Source: Chthonomonas sp035294505
Lineage (GTDB): Bacteria; Armatimonadota; Chthonomonadetes; Chthonomonadales; Chthonomonadaceae
Direction: 5' to 3'
DNA: 64,000 nt
Assembly: GCF_035294505.1 (NCBI RefSeq)
Contig: NZ_DATGKU010000117.1
Span: 49,915-113,914 of the forward strand
A program made the position numbers and the translations under genes. Under the pieces are notes generated by a model, which saw only the letters and a program-made list of their open reading frames with translations, had not been told where the DNA came from and did not search any database. Positions 8,945 through 18,242 of this stretch are shown piece after piece (positions within the stretch are counted from its first letter, which is position 1; each line of letters opens with the position of its first letter).

Positions 8945-9016
8945 TGGGCAGTGCTGGATTTGAACCAGCGACCTCCTCGGTGTGAACGAGGCGCTCTACC
9001 CCTGAGCCAACCGCCC
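8945..9016 (-). tRNA. tRNA-Val (anticodon CAC)
   Basis: The 72-base minus-strand sequence folds as a standard cloverleaf. It has a 7-bp acceptor stem with one G-U pair, D stem GCTC/GAGC, anticodon stem CCTCG/CGAGG with loop TTCACAC giving anticodon CAC, a 5-base variable loop, T stem GCTGG/CCAGC with loop TTCAAAT, and discriminator A. The 3' CCA is not encoded. It sits just downstream of the restriction endonuclease gene. Confidence 0.96.
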
Positions 9017-9162
9017 ATTTCCACAATCATTGTACCCCCGTGCAGAGCGGTTTTGTCAAGAGCTAAGGCTTTGAACGGCAAGAGCCTTTTGCCGATGGTG
9101 CGAATTGCCGGCCCTCTGGCAGCTCTACGATGAACCATTACGGCCATTGCAGACTGAAAAAC

Positions 9163-9191
9163 TTGATAGACGAGGAAACAGCTGTTACAAT
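9163..9191 (+). promoter_or_regulatory. Sigma-70-like promoter of the GH127-type gene
   Basis: TTGATA (9163-9168) and TACAAT (9186-9191) are separated by 17 bases and lie about 50 bases before the start codon. Each hexamer differs from consensus at one position. Confidence 0.65.
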
Positions 9192-9241
9192 ATAGCGCAG
9201 AACGCCGATGACGGGCAATAACTATTTTTAGAGAATGGACA

Positions 9242-11725
9242 ATGATGAAAAGACAAAACACGGTGCTGGCGATTATGCTGTTAGGTAGTGTTTGTGGAGT
9301 AGGAGCGGGTGCTGCGGCGCCGCTGCAGAAGCCGGCGCCTACACAGTTCAAGACCTATGCCGTTTTACCGACGTTAGGAAGAAACGCATTTTATATGGGC
9401 AATCGTCCTCCACTGGTGCCTCAACCGCTTATACCGTTGCCTGTGGGAGCGGTTCGGCCGGAGGGATGGCTAAGAGAACAGTTGGTGTTGATGAGCGATG
9501 GTTTCACCGGACATCTCACGGAGATAAGCCCCTGGTGTCGATTCGATGGCAGCGCTTGGGTAAGCCCAATCGGCGAGGGTAAGAACGGTTGGGAGGAGCT
9601 TCCCTACTGGCTGCGGGGCTATGTGAGCTTGGGCTATCTTTTGAGAGATAGGCGCATTATTCAGGAAGCACGGCGCTGGATTGATAGCATTTTAAGCAGC
9701 CAGAGGGCGGATGGCTGTTTCGGGCCGGAGGCGAATAGGCAGGCCAAAGACCTGTGGCCCAACATGCTGGCTCTGTATGCCGTTCGCACCTACTACGAAG
9801 CGACCGGTGATAAGCGCGTGATCCCCTTTATGGAGCGCTATTTTCGTTGGGAGGCAAGCCTGCCCGTTGATCAGTTCTTGCCGGATAGTTGGCAAAAGGT
9901 GCGTGGCGGAGACAATTTGGATAGCATTCTGTGGCTTTACAATCGTACCGGCGAGAAGTGGTTGCTCGACTTGGCCAAGCGCACCCATGAGCGTACTTCT
10001 GATTGGACGGATGGGGTGGCGAGTTGGCACGGTGTAAACCTATGCGAGGGATTTCGGGAGCCTGCCGAGTTTTATGAAGTTACAGGGGACCCGCGCTACT
10101 ATCAGGATACGGTTAGAGACTATCATATCGCCTGGAAGCTTTTTGGCCAGGTGCCGGGTGGCATGATTGGGGCGGATGAGAATGCCCGTCCGGGGTATAC
10201 AGGGCCTCGCCAAGCTGCGGAGACCTGCGCCATGGTGGAGGTAATGTACAGCGACGAGATGCTCACGAGCATCTCCGGCGATCCGCACTGGGCCGATCGT
10301 TGTGAGGATGTGGCGTTCAACTCGCTCCCTGCCTCTATGACGCCCGATCTCAAAGGGTTGCATTATCTCACCGCGCCCAATATGATCCAACTTGATCGGG
10401 CAAGTAAGGCGCCCCTATTGCAAAATGGCGGCGACATGCTCTCTTATAACCCCTACGACTATCGCTGCTGCCAACATAATGTGGCTTTTGGGTGGCCCTA
10501 CTTTACCGAGCACCTTTGGATGGCCACGAGTGGCAACGGCCTGGCGGCAGTTCTCTACGCGCCTAGCACGGTAACGGCGAGAGTAGGGCATGGCGAAACG
10601 GTGACCCTCCATGAAGAAACACACTATCCGTTCGACGAGCACATTTACCTAAAGCTTTCTATGCAGAGGGCATCAGCCTTTCCTCTCGTTCTGCGGGTAC
10701 CTGCGTGGTGCGCACACCCTGTCCTTAAAGTGAACGACGAGAGGCGATATGCCCCTACCGTAGAGAATGGCGGTTGGCTTGTGGTACAGCGTCTGTGGCG
10801 GCCGCATGATACCGTAGAGCTTACCTTTCCGATGTCGGTTCGGGTAAAGGTTTGGCGTGCCAATCACAACGCCGTCTCTATCTACCGAGGGCCTCTGGCC
10901 TACTCGCTACGCATTGGAGAGCGGTGGGTGCGCTACGGTGGCACGGCGAAATGGCCGGCGTATGAGGTGTTTCCAACCACCCCATGGAATTATGGACTAG
11001 TGCTTGATTGGCGCCATCCGTCCACCTCCGTTTTTGTTGAAGAGCGCAAAGGCCCCTTCCCCGTCCAGCCGTTCTCTCTGACCAACGCTCCGGTTGTGCT
11101 AAAAGTAAGGGCAAAGCAGATTCCTCAGTGGACGGCAGAGCCAAACGGGCTTATTGGGGAGTTGCAGCAAAGCCCTGTTCGCTCTTCGTCGCCTACAGAG
11201 ACCGTCACGCTGATCCCGATGGGGTGCGCACGCCTGCGTGTTTCGGCCTTTCCGCTGATTGGGGAGGGACCAGACGCGCGTGACTGGATTCCCGAAAATC
11301 GGGCAACCGCTTCGGCCTCTTGGTGTAATCCGAGCGATAGCGTGGAGGCGCTAAAAAACCTGCAGATTCCAACAAGTTCCGCCGATCAGAGCCTACCCCG
11401 CTTTACGTGGTGGGATCACAAGGGAACGTCGGAGTGGGTGGAATACGATTTTGCAAAGAGTGAGCGGGTAAGTTGGTGCCGTGTCTATTGGTTCGATGAT
11501 GAGGCGATTGGCGGGGAATGCCGCGTACCTGCCGCATGGCGGATTTTGTGGTGGAACGGCATGCAGTGGCAGCCTGTAGAAACGAAGGGCGACTATGCGG
11601 TACAAAAAAACCGTTTCAATCGTGTGGACTTTGTGCCCGTAGAAACGACGAAGTTGCGATTGGAGGTGCAGTTGAAATCGGGCTATTCGGGAGGTATCCT
11701 CGCGTGGCAGTGGGGGAGTGCATAA
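9242..11725 (+). CDS. Secreted GH127-like beta-L-arabinofuranosidase
   Basis: The protein has 827 residues with a signal peptide at about 1-26 (MMKRQ, hydrophobic core, GAAAP). The central (alpha/alpha)6-barrel region carries the GH127 zinc and catalytic site: Glu327 and Cys329 in AAETCAMVE and the Cys pair 409-410 in YRCCQHN. These match the Glu-x-Cys plus Cys-Cys pattern of the family, in which a cysteine is the nucleophile. GH127/DUF1680 enzymes release beta-L-arabinofuranose from plant glycans; GH146 is a close alternative. The C-terminal part (about 680-827) looks like an added beta-sandwich module. It is probably envelope-located or exported and fits a plant-polysaccharide-degrading lifestyle. 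A second ATG at 9245 is equally possible as the start. Confidence 0.85.
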   Translation: MMKRQNTVLAIMLLGSVCGVGAGAAAPLQKPAPTQFKTYAVLPTLGRNAFYMGNRPPLVPQPLIPLPVGAVRPEGWLREQLVLMSDGFTGHLTEISPWCRFDGSAWVSPIGEGKNGWEELPYWLRGYVSLGYLLRDRRIIQEARRWIDSILSSQRADGCFGPEANRQAKDLWPNMLALYAVRTYYEATGDKRVIPFMERYFRWEASLPVDQFLPDSWQKVRGGDNLDSILWLYNRTGEKWLLDLAKRTHERTSDWTDGVASWHGVNLCEGFREPAEFYEVTGDPRYYQDTVRDYHIAWKLFGQVPGGMIGADENARPGYTGPRQAAETCAMVEVMYSDEMLTSISGDPHWADRCEDVAFNSLPASMTPDLKGLHYLTAPNMIQLDRASKAPLLQNGGDMLSYNPYDYRCCQHNVAFGWPYFTEHLWMATSGNGLAAVLYAPSTVTARVGHGETVTLHEETHYPFDEHIYLKLSMQRASAFPLVLRVPAWCAHPVLKVNDERRYAPTVENGGWLVVQRLWRPHDTVELTFPMSVRVKVWRANHNAVSIYRGPLAYSLRIGERWVRYGGTAKWPAYEVFPTTPWNYGLVLDWRHPSTSVFVEERKGPFPVQPFSLTNAPVVLKVRAKQIPQWTAEPNGLIGELQQSPVRSSSPTETVTLIPMGCARLRVSAFPLIGEGPDARDWIPENRATASASWCNPSDSVEALKNLQIPTSSADQSLPRFTWWDHKGTSEWVEYDFAKSERVSWCRVYWFDDEAIGGECRVPAAWRILWWNGMQWQPVETKGDYAVQKNRFNRVDFVPVETTKLRLEVQLKSGYSGGILAWQWGSA

Positions 11726-11763
11726 ACGCTTAACAAGCTGCCTAAGAGAGAGGAAGGAAGAAG

Positions 11764-13230
11764 ATGCAGGGGTACTATGGGTCTTGGTGGAGTCGCCTAG
11801 GCGCTCTCTTCTTCATGCTGATAGCGATCTTTTTACTGCTGGTGCCCGTTGGATGGTTCTGGGGGCTGTTGAACAATATGGCCATGCAGGGCGAGCCAAC
11901 AGCAGCTATTATCACGATGATGATCGCGTTTGTGCTATGCGTTTGGGGGATGCTCGTCTTGCTGATTTACGCCGCTCTGGTTTTATGGGATTCATTTACT
12001 GCCTATAGTTTAGAAGAGGAGGAGGTGGCAAAGCTCACTCCGTTAGGTGTTCAAAGGCTGCGCTGGGACTCTATAGAGGCTGTTACGGAGACGGGAATGT
12101 ATCCATGGCGCCGCATTGTGTTGTGGGGTTTGGATGGGCGCAAGCTGACAGTCAACCCGGAGGTCGTAGGAACATCGGAGGTTTTCGAGGCGGAGCTTAT
12201 TCGACGATTGGAGGATGTATTGCGACGTCAGGCTGATCGAATACGCGCTAAGGGGATAGAGCTTCATCCCGTGCGTAGCCTGGCGTTGTTGTGGCTGCTC
12301 GGAGCACTTACCTTTTTCGGAGTCGGCTTGGTGTTCTTTGTAACACATACTTCAGAGTTTGTATCACATGGAGGGGCCAATTCTCAACTATCCTACCCAT
12401 CGGTGGAAGTGGCGCTTTTCGTTGGGGGCTTTCTAAGCTTGCTAGGGGCGCTTTATAGTTTTATCAAAACCCTGCATGTGGATGGGCAGAAACTCGTTCT
12501 AAGAGGAATTTGGCGTAGCATAGAGATTCCCCTTGCAAAGGTTGATAGCTTTTATGTCTACCCCGTCGTTCATCGTTATGGCACTTTTGAGGTATTACGC
12601 CTTCACTATTCCGGCAAGAAATTCAGCTATAGCAGTCAGCGCGCCGGCTACCTTCCTTTGCGTTCTTACCTAGAGAATGTACTTCCTGCCTCCGTTAGAC
12701 AAAAGGGCGAGCAGCAGGCTGAAAAGCAGATAAGCAAAGAGTTGAAAACCGTGACCATTCTCTCGAGAATTGGCGCCGTTCTGTGTGTAGGCATGGGCAT
12801 TGCCGGAATAGTGCAAGCGAACCAAAAGTTGGCCTTGTACCACTTGCTGAAGAGCGAGGGAGTGGGCGCTCCTGGAGTGGTGAACTATCGGTATACCACA
12901 GGGTCGAAAACGACGATCTATCTGATAGACTATCTGTTTAAGGTGAACGGGCGCACGTACGAGGGGGCTAGCCCTGTTACGTACGACACATGGTCTTACG
13001 AGAGGCCCGGAATGCCGGTTCATGTGATCTATCTCCCTAACAATCCGGCACGATGCATGTTGATACAATCTATAGGAGAGGAGCAGACACGTGGGTGGCT
13101 GTGGCGCAGCGGACTGCTTATTGTGTTAGGCATTGTCGCTCCATTTTATGTGCCGTGGCAGGTAAAACAACGACTCATGAGGCGACAACAGGCTATGGCG
13201 AGATCGGCAGATATTCCTGAGGGCCGTTAG
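11764..13230 (+). CDS. Membrane protein with C-terminal DUF3592-like domain
   Basis: The protein has 488 residues. Two hydrophobic segments at about 13-35 and 48-78 precede a PH-like cytoplasmic stretch. Two more segments lie near 178-200 and 215-240, and another pair flanks the C-terminal domain (about 340-360 and 450-470). The segment near 365-440 (APGVVNYRYTTGSKT, YLFKVNGRTYEG, VHVIYLPNNPARCML) resembles DUF3592, whose function is unknown. The gene follows the GH127 gene by 38 bases and the next gene follows after a 22-base gap, so they may share a transcript. No enzymatic motif is visible. Confidence 0.75.
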   Translation: MQGYYGSWWSRLGALFFMLIAIFLLLVPVGWFWGLLNNMAMQGEPTAAIITMMIAFVLCVWGMLVLLIYAALVLWDSFTAYSLEEEEVAKLTPLGVQRLRWDSIEAVTETGMYPWRRIVLWGLDGRKLTVNPEVVGTSEVFEAELIRRLEDVLRRQADRIRAKGIELHPVRSLALLWLLGALTFFGVGLVFFVTHTSEFVSHGGANSQLSYPSVEVALFVGGFLSLLGALYSFIKTLHVDGQKLVLRGIWRSIEIPLAKVDSFYVYPVVHRYGTFEVLRLHYSGKKFSYSSQRAGYLPLRSYLENVLPASVRQKGEQQAEKQISKELKTVTILSRIGAVLCVGMGIAGIVQANQKLALYHLLKSEGVGAPGVVNYRYTTGSKTTIYLIDYLFKVNGRTYEGASPVTYDTWSYERPGMPVHVIYLPNNPARCMLIQSIGEEQTRGWLWRSGLLIVLGIVAPFYVPWQVKQRLMRRQQAMARSADIPEGR

Positions 13231-13252
13231 GCTATTGAGGAGGGAACGAAAC

Positions 13253-14488
13253 ATGCAAAACCCCCATCAGGATGCGGTGTATCGGCGCTATATTTTCTAT
13301 AGCTTGCTGCTCCCCCTGCTCGGCCTGATCGTGCTTGCCGTGGTGATAGCGATTGGTGTTGGTGTGCTAAGGCAGCGTGTCGAGCGCTGGGGTGCCTACC
13401 AAAAGGGTGACTTCCTCAATGCAGACGGCTACCATCCGGTGACCATTATTCGAGGGGATGATGGGTACATCTATGGGGTTACGGATAGCGGCGGCATCTA
13501 CGGGCATGGGGTGCTCTACCGCCTATCGCCTCAAAACGGCGCTTTCCGGTTACTTCACACCTTCGACGGAACCTTTGGAATCGGGCCTTATGCGCTGATG
13601 CAGGCTCCGGATGGGTGGGTATATGGAGCTGCTGTGGGCAACGATTACTACGCATGTCTGACGATCTATCGTTTCCGCCCCGATCAGGATCGGCTAGAAA
13701 AGGCCTATGTGCTTGGGCTAGACAAAGTGTCGAACACGAGTTGTCTTCTGCCGGCCGGGCGGGGATGTCTGTATGGTGTTTCCGAGGCGGGCGGCCCGAA
13801 CAACGATGGAGTCGTGTATGAGGTCTCTCTGCATCCTCATGAGATTCACATCCTGCACAATTTCAACGGCATGGATGGGCTCGATCCGTTTAAATTGATA
13901 GTGGGTCGTGATGGCATGCTCTACGGTGTGGCAAAAGCGGGCGGCAGTCTCCGCGATGCGGGCACCGTGTTTCGCGTAGCGCCGGACGGTAGCGGGTTCA
14001 AGGTGTTGCATGTTTTTCGTGGAACCGATGGTAAAGAGCCGGTAGCCCTCATACAGACGCAGGATGGAGAGCTGGTTGGAGTAGCAGACCACGGTGGTAG
14101 GGGCGATGGGGTGATATTTGCCCTGAAGCCAGACGGCACCGACTTTCACATCGTGCATCAGTTTTGGCCACTGCAAGCCGGCCATATGCCCGTGACGATT
14201 TTGCAAGCCCCTGATGGTGAGCTGTATGGCACCGCTCAGCTAGAGGGAGACCGTGGGGGTGGCGATGGTATCGTCTACAAAATGCGGCCGGACGGCTCCC
14301 ATTTCCAGAAACTGCATATCTTTCGGTTCGCCGATGGCGCATTGCCGTTTGACCTTATTCTCGATCCGTCCGGCTCGACACTCTATGGAACTACCATCTT
14401 AGGTGGGCAGGGCAATACCGGTACCGTATTTAAATTGAACGTGGATGGGCAAGGTTTTCAAACCCTGCATGCCTTCAGCGGTAGATAG
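13253..14488 (+). CDS. Membrane-anchored beta-propeller protein with GloVer-type repeats
   Basis: The protein has 411 residues. A cytoplasmic N-terminus of about 18 residues is followed by one transmembrane helix (about 18-40) and then six or seven repeats of roughly 45 residues. Each repeat has the pattern DG-x-LYG-x-A-x-x-GG ... GTVF-x-x-x-x-DG ... LH-x-F. These match the choice-of-anchor tandem repeats called Gloeo_Verruco (TIGR03803-type) and should fold as an extracytoplasmic beta-propeller. The open frame starts at a TTG (13235), but I chose the ATG at 13253 because a GGAGGGA site lies 7 bases before it. The ligand is unknown; a surface-binding role is inferred. Confidence 0.8.
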   Translation: MQNPHQDAVYRRYIFYSLLLPLLGLIVLAVVIAIGVGVLRQRVERWGAYQKGDFLNADGYHPVTIIRGDDGYIYGVTDSGGIYGHGVLYRLSPQNGAFRLLHTFDGTFGIGPYALMQAPDGWVYGAAVGNDYYACLTIYRFRPDQDRLEKAYVLGLDKVSNTSCLLPAGRGCLYGVSEAGGPNNDGVVYEVSLHPHEIHILHNFNGMDGLDPFKLIVGRDGMLYGVAKAGGSLRDAGTVFRVAPDGSGFKVLHVFRGTDGKEPVALIQTQDGELVGVADHGGRGDGVIFALKPDGTDFHIVHQFWPLQAGHMPVTILQAPDGELYGTAQLEGDRGGGDGIVYKMRPDGSHFQKLHIFRFADGALPFDLILDPSGSTLYGTTILGGQGNTGTVFKLNVDGQGFQTLHAFSGR

Positions 14489-14513
14489 GAGGCCTAGCCG
14501 TCGAGGCGTATTG

Positions 14514-15092
14514 CTACAGTTGGCTGACGGCCTCTTGCAATTCGGCTATGGTGGGGTTGTCGGCGATGTCGTTGTAGTAGTGTGCGTAACGGATAGTGCC
14601 CTGACCATCTACGAGGAAAACACCGGGCATTTGGAACGGATCGCCTTGCGGTAGCAGACTAAACTGTTTATGCAGCATGGCGCGGAAGGCACTGGAGATA
14701 ACATGCCCTGTAGTGAATTGGGTGAGTGCAGCGCGCCCTAGAGCAAAGGCACGATAGGCTTCTTTGGTAGGGTCGCTAAGACAGATAAAGGGTGTCTCTA
14801 GGCGTTGCTGTTGGCAGAACGTCTGGGTGCGTTCCGGGAGACCTATGGTGATAAGTGCAACCTGCACGTTGGAACGAATAAACAACTCTTTTGCTTCGCG
14901 AAGTTGGCTAACCAGTTCAAGGCAGAAGGGGCAACCAAAGTGCCTGAGGAATACAAGCAGGGTTGGACGTTGAGACCAGAAGCAAGAGAGGGCTATCTCC
15001 TCTCCGCTATCGGCCAGTTGGACGTGGGCGTCCGGTGCCTTTTCTCCTAATTTTAAGGTTGGCGTGGTATCCTTTTGTAGGGATGAAGGCAT
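14514..15092 (-). CDS. AhpC/TSA-family peroxiredoxin-like protein
   Basis: The 192-residue thioredoxin-fold protein carries the redox motif GCPFC after TLLVFLRHF, the hallmark of the peroxiredoxin-like (AhpC-TSA_2/PRXL2) group. The later segments ITIGLPERT, PFICLSDPTKEAYRAF and GVFLVDGQGTIRYAHYY fit the thioredoxin fold core. It probably reduces peroxides or acts as a thiol oxidoreductase in the cytoplasm, since no signal peptide is seen. I chose the ATG at 15090-15092, which has a GGGAGGGA site 7 bases upstream, over the longer frame starting at 15113. It is divergent from the glycosyltransferase gene, with only 46 bases between the starts. Confidence 0.82.
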   Translation of the reverse strand: MPSSLQKDTTPTLKLGEKAPDAHVQLADSGEEIALSCFWSQRPTLLVFLRHFGCPFCLELVSQLREAKELFIRSNVQVALITIGLPERTQTFCQQQRLETPFICLSDPTKEAYRAFALGRAALTQFTTGHVISSAFRAMLHKQFSLLPQGDPFQMPGVFLVDGQGTIRYAHYYNDIADNPTIAELQEAVSQL

Positions 15093-15138
15093 AGATCGTT
15101 CCCTCCCACACACTATTCTACCTAATTTTGGTGGCAGA

Positions 15139-16023
15139 ATGGATTTATCTGTTGTTATCGTAAATTACAACACCGCTCAGTTGCTTCGTGCCTGTTTGAA
15201 AAGCTTGCCATCGGCAGTCTCCGGCCTAGAATATGAGGTTTGGGTGGTGGATAACGCTTCGCAAGATAACAGCGTTGCCATGGTGGCGGCGGAATTCCCT
15301 ACGGTGCATCTGATCGCGAGTGAACAGAATTTGGGGTTTGCTAGGGCTAACAATTTGGCGTTGAAACGGGCATCCGGGCGACACTGTCTTTTACTGAACC
15401 CGGATACCGAGCCAAAGCCGGGCGCGTTAAGACGGATGGTAGACTATCTCGATGTACACCCCGATGTGGGCGCCGTGGGGCCAAAGCTGCTTAACAGCGA
15501 CGGCAGCCTTCAACGAAACGGACGTCCCTTTCCTTCTCCGTTGCGCGAACTGCTCGGCTTCGATGTTATGAGAAAGTTTTTCTCACGTTTTTTGGGGCCG
15601 AAGTTCGAGTTTGGCCGTGACAATTTTGATGTGGAGTGGGATGTAGACCATGTTTCGGGCGCATGCATTATGGTGCCAAGAAGGGTTATCGAGACGGTTG
15701 GGGTGTTGGATGAGGCTTTTTTTATGTTTTATGAGGAGGTGGAATGGTGTTGGCGAATAAAACGAGCGGGCTATCGGGTCGTCTACTTGCCGCAGGCAGA
15801 GGTTGTTCATCACTGGATGGGCAGCGTAAAAACGCAGTATCGGCAGATGGCCCGTCTGCTTTTAAAAAGCAGCTTCATCTATTATCGCAAAACGGCACCG
15901 CTTCCGGTGCGTCTGTTGGCAGCCCTTGTTAATGTGGCCCGCTTGGCGCGTAACGAGTTTATTCATGTGGGAGTGGGGATAAAACGCAGGCTAAGGTGCT
16001 GGTTTGTCAAGCGACCCACTTGA
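15139..16023 (+). CDS. Glycosyltransferase family 2 (rhamnosyltransferase-like)
   Basis: The 294-residue protein begins with the GT-A fold signature SVVIVNYNTAQLLRACL and contains VVDNASQDNS, NLGFARANN and LLNPDTEP (the metal-binding D-x-E/D equivalent). Later come VSGACIMVPRRV and FFMFYEEVEWCWRIKRAGY, which are typical of rhamnosyl-type GT2 enzymes. It transfers a sugar from a nucleotide donor to an envelope glycan and acts on the cytoplasmic face. A basic, hydrophobic C-terminal helix region may bind the membrane. The start is the ATG at 15139, giving MDLSVV; the frame is open further upstream but has no ribosome binding site there. Confidence 0.9.
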   Translation: MDLSVVIVNYNTAQLLRACLKSLPSAVSGLEYEVWVVDNASQDNSVAMVAAEFPTVHLIASEQNLGFARANNLALKRASGRHCLLLNPDTEPKPGALRRMVDYLDVHPDVGAVGPKLLNSDGSLQRNGRPFPSPLRELLGFDVMRKFFSRFLGPKFEFGRDNFDVEWDVDHVSGACIMVPRRVIETVGVLDEAFFMFYEEVEWCWRIKRAGYRVVYLPQAEVVHHWMGSVKTQYRQMARLLLKSSFIYYRKTAPLPVRLLAALVNVARLARNEFIHVGVGIKRRLRCWFVKRPT

Positions 16024-16113
16024 TAACGAATTGAAGCATTCTCTGTTATTCTTGCCTCCTCACATGCTTCCCCTTCGTTCTACTCCTATGCGTTGAGCAG
16101 CTTGGAGCTTTTC

Positions 16114-17493
16114 TTATGAGTTTGTTTGCGCTTGGTCTGCTCCGCCAAGCTCCCACGGATAGGGCCGGCGCTTTTCGGCTTGCAAACGTCTCGTGATGGA
16201 CTCGATGCAGTGCTCGGCCTCTTTTGCGAGGTCGGAGGCGACTACATCGCCTTCCGGATCGGCCAGGAAGCTTTGCAGCACCGGTAGGGTATGGTGTTGC
16301 CCGGTTTTCGCAAGGAGTTGAAGCAGAACACGGCGCGTCTGATGGTCTTGAAAGTCGTTCTCCTGTTCGGTTAGGGTTGCCGGACTTGGGGCCGAGGAGA
16401 AGAACATCACGAAGTCGCCTAGTATCTCTAGAAATAGGATGACATAGCACGAGGCGAGAGCGACAATGACTAGCAACCCTGTCATGAAGGCGTCTTCAAG
16501 TTTCTCCGGGTCTAAGCAACTTTTGAAAGCCTGTCGCCATTCCAAGGTGCGTGTTGGACAGAGCAGTGTGTAGATGCGAAGGTAGCTACGGGTCGGCAGC
16601 TCAAGCCGATCGGTTTCTGGTAGGGCCGGAATAATTTTAGCCAGCGCCTGGCGTGCACCGTAGCATTGCCAAACATCGAACCGCTGTAGATCGCAGAATA
16701 GATGAAGCTTTTCGATAAGGAAGGGAATGCTACGCTTTGTGAGCGAGGCGAGGATTTCGTTCTCAACGGGCTGTTTTCTGCGCTGGATGCGTTGGATGCG
16801 TTCCCACAACAGCAGACATACGAGCGAGCTGCCGATGGCAATAGCAAGCTGAGAGCCGTTCCCGATAGCGTTCTGCGCAAAGAGATTCGGCAGCATGAGA
16901 AGCAGAGTTCCGACAAGGGCTACGAAGAGAAGGAGCAAGAGGAGGCGCCGGCGATAGCGTTCGAGCGAGCGCAGCAAGCGCTCGGCTCGTAATACCGTGT
17001 AGCCTTCTCGAATCGGTGCCGTTGTTTGTGCAGCAATGTGAGTATGGAGCAGAGACTTGATCTCCATGCCGTGAGCGATGTTGGCGGGAATTAGTAGAAA
17101 CATCCCATTGCCCCACAGGGCTATCCGGCACGGTGCATCTAGATCGGTCAGGCGTTCATCGAAAGCACAGAGACGAATTTTGTTTATAGGGATACGTTGA
17201 AACAAACGGCCTTGTCGAACGCTGATACTCTCATTGGTGATGACGAAGATGCGCGGTAGTTGCGAAGGGGCCTTTATTCCGGCTACGCCGAGTAGGTAGA
17301 TAAACAAGCCGAGTGCCCATACGGCGAGGGTAAAAGACCAGGGTGCGGACTTGGCGTGAAGATGCTCGTAAATGTACGCCCCGACGACCGCGATCAGCAA
17401 CACCTCGAGGCCGAGCGCGCAACAGTACATTACAAAGGGCACAACCGAAGTCTGCACCCGGTAGCGACTTTCAAAGGATACCGTTCCGAGCAT
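16114..17493 (-). CDS. Membrane protein with HEAT-like C-terminus, function unknown
   Basis: I do not recognise this 459-residue protein. Two hydrophobic helices near the N-terminus (about 20-45 and 53-72) are followed by a PH-like beta segment (RIFVITNESISVRQGRLF). A second helix pair lies at about 183-205 and 215-230, a soluble helical region follows, and another hydrophobic helix is near 330-355. The last 80 residues (LLQLLAKTGQHHTLPVLQSFL, DPEGDVVASDLAKEAEHCI) look like two HEAT-type helical repeats. The layout recalls the DUF3592-like neighbour at 11764-13230, which also has a PH-like segment between helix pairs. No catalytic motif is visible. Confidence 0.65.
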   Translation of the reverse strand: MLGTVSFESRYRVQTSVVPFVMYCCALGLEVLLIAVVGAYIYEHLHAKSAPWSFTLAVWALGLFIYLLGVAGIKAPSQLPRIFVITNESISVRQGRLFQRIPINKIRLCAFDERLTDLDAPCRIALWGNGMFLLIPANIAHGMEIKSLLHTHIAAQTTAPIREGYTVLRAERLLRSLERYRRRLLLLLLFVALVGTLLLMLPNLFAQNAIGNGSQLAIAIGSSLVCLLLWERIQRIQRRKQPVENEILASLTKRSIPFLIEKLHLFCDLQRFDVWQCYGARQALAKIIPALPETDRLELPTRSYLRIYTLLCPTRTLEWRQAFKSCLDPEKLEDAFMTGLLVIVALASCYVILFLEILGDFVMFFSSAPSPATLTEQENDFQDHQTRRVLLQLLAKTGQHHTLPVLQSFLADPEGDVVASDLAKEAEHCIESITRRLQAEKRRPYPWELGGADQAQTNS

Positions 17494-17653
17494 AGCCCCT
17501 TCCGAGCGGTTGGTTTAATGCATAGACGTTGTTATTGAGACAAGCGTTTCACGAGCACTCGGCACGCCTCCTAAAGAACACAAAACTACCGTTTCTAAGC
17601 ACGGTTTTGCGACTTGGGGGTCTATTGAATATAGGTTACAGACGAATCGGCAC

Positions 17654-18106
17654 CTACATAGCTGCATCCTCAAGGGTTATGTTGGGGAAGTGGCAAATTT
17701 TGCTCTCCATGGCCGCCTCCTCAATAAGCTCGGCTACAGTAGTGGAACGAAAGGCTTTCTCGATGAGGGCCACGGCGCCATCAATGCGCCTATGTAGGGG
17801 GCACAGGTTCTCGCCATGGGCGGCCAGCCGAAGCGGGCAGGTGCGTATGCGCGGTATGGGGTCTACCGCATTGACAACCTCGTAGATGGTGATTTCGTAG
17901 GGAGCTTTTAAGAGGCGTGAGCCGCCATAGAGGCCGCGTTGCGAGCTGATAAGCCCTACCCGACTTAGGTTTTGTAGCACCTTTGAAAGGTACCCCACCG
18001 GTACTCGAGTAGCCTCTGCAATCTCTTTTGTTGTTTTTGCGACACTCGGCTCCTTTGCGAGATAGACAACGGCACGCAGAGCATATTCAGCGGTTTGTGA
18101 GATCAT
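17654..18106 (-). CDS. Rrf2-family transcriptional regulator (NsrR-like)
   Basis: The 150-residue protein has the Rrf2 winged-helix start (MISQTAEYALRAVVYLA), a recognition region TKEIAEATRVPVGYLSKVLQNL, and GLISSQRGLYGGSRL. Two cysteines lie in the RTCPL and NLCPLH segments, separated by 11 residues. NsrR and IscR use three cysteines plus another ligand for an Fe-S cluster, so this one has a reduced set. The gene is divergent from the quinol NO reductase gene, and an NO- or redox-sensing repressor role for that operon is inferred from position. A palindrome at 18189-18202 is a candidate operator. Confidence 0.88.
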   Translation of the reverse strand: MISQTAEYALRAVVYLAKEPSVAKTTKEIAEATRVPVGYLSKVLQNLSRVGLISSQRGLYGGSRLLKAPYEITIYEVVNAVDPIPRIRTCPLRLAAHGENLCPLHRRIDGAVALIEKAFRSTTVAELIEEAAMESKICHFPNITLEDAAM

Positions 18107-18147
18107 GGTCGTCCAAATCGTTCTCCAAAAAATTTTTTACCAAAAGG

Positions 18148-18178
18148 TTGACATGTAGTGTACCCCAAAGCGTATAAT
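18148..18178 (+). promoter_or_regulatory. Sigma-70-like promoter of the NO-defence operon
   Basis: A perfect TTGACA (18148-18153) and a perfect TATAAT (18173-18178) are separated by 19 bases, longer than the optimum of 17. They lie about 65 bases before the NO reductase start. Confidence 0.6.
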
Positions 18179-18188
18179 ATTGATAACT

Positions 18189-18202
18189 GGATAAGAATAT
18201 CC
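18189..18202. promoter_or_regulatory. Palindromic candidate operator for the Rrf2 regulator
   Basis: GGATA-agaa-TATCC is a perfect 5-bp inverted repeat with a 4-base centre. It starts 11 bases after the -10 hexamer, a position where a bound repressor would block transcription. The link to the divergent Rrf2 protein is inferred. Confidence 0.4.
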
Positions 18203-18242
18203 AAAATAAGCTGTATACTAGCCGACTTACGGAGGACGTCTG

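Noticed and set aside
8896..9351. Open frame of 151 codons on the minus strand
   Set aside because: It runs across the tRNA-Val gene and the start of the GH127 gene.
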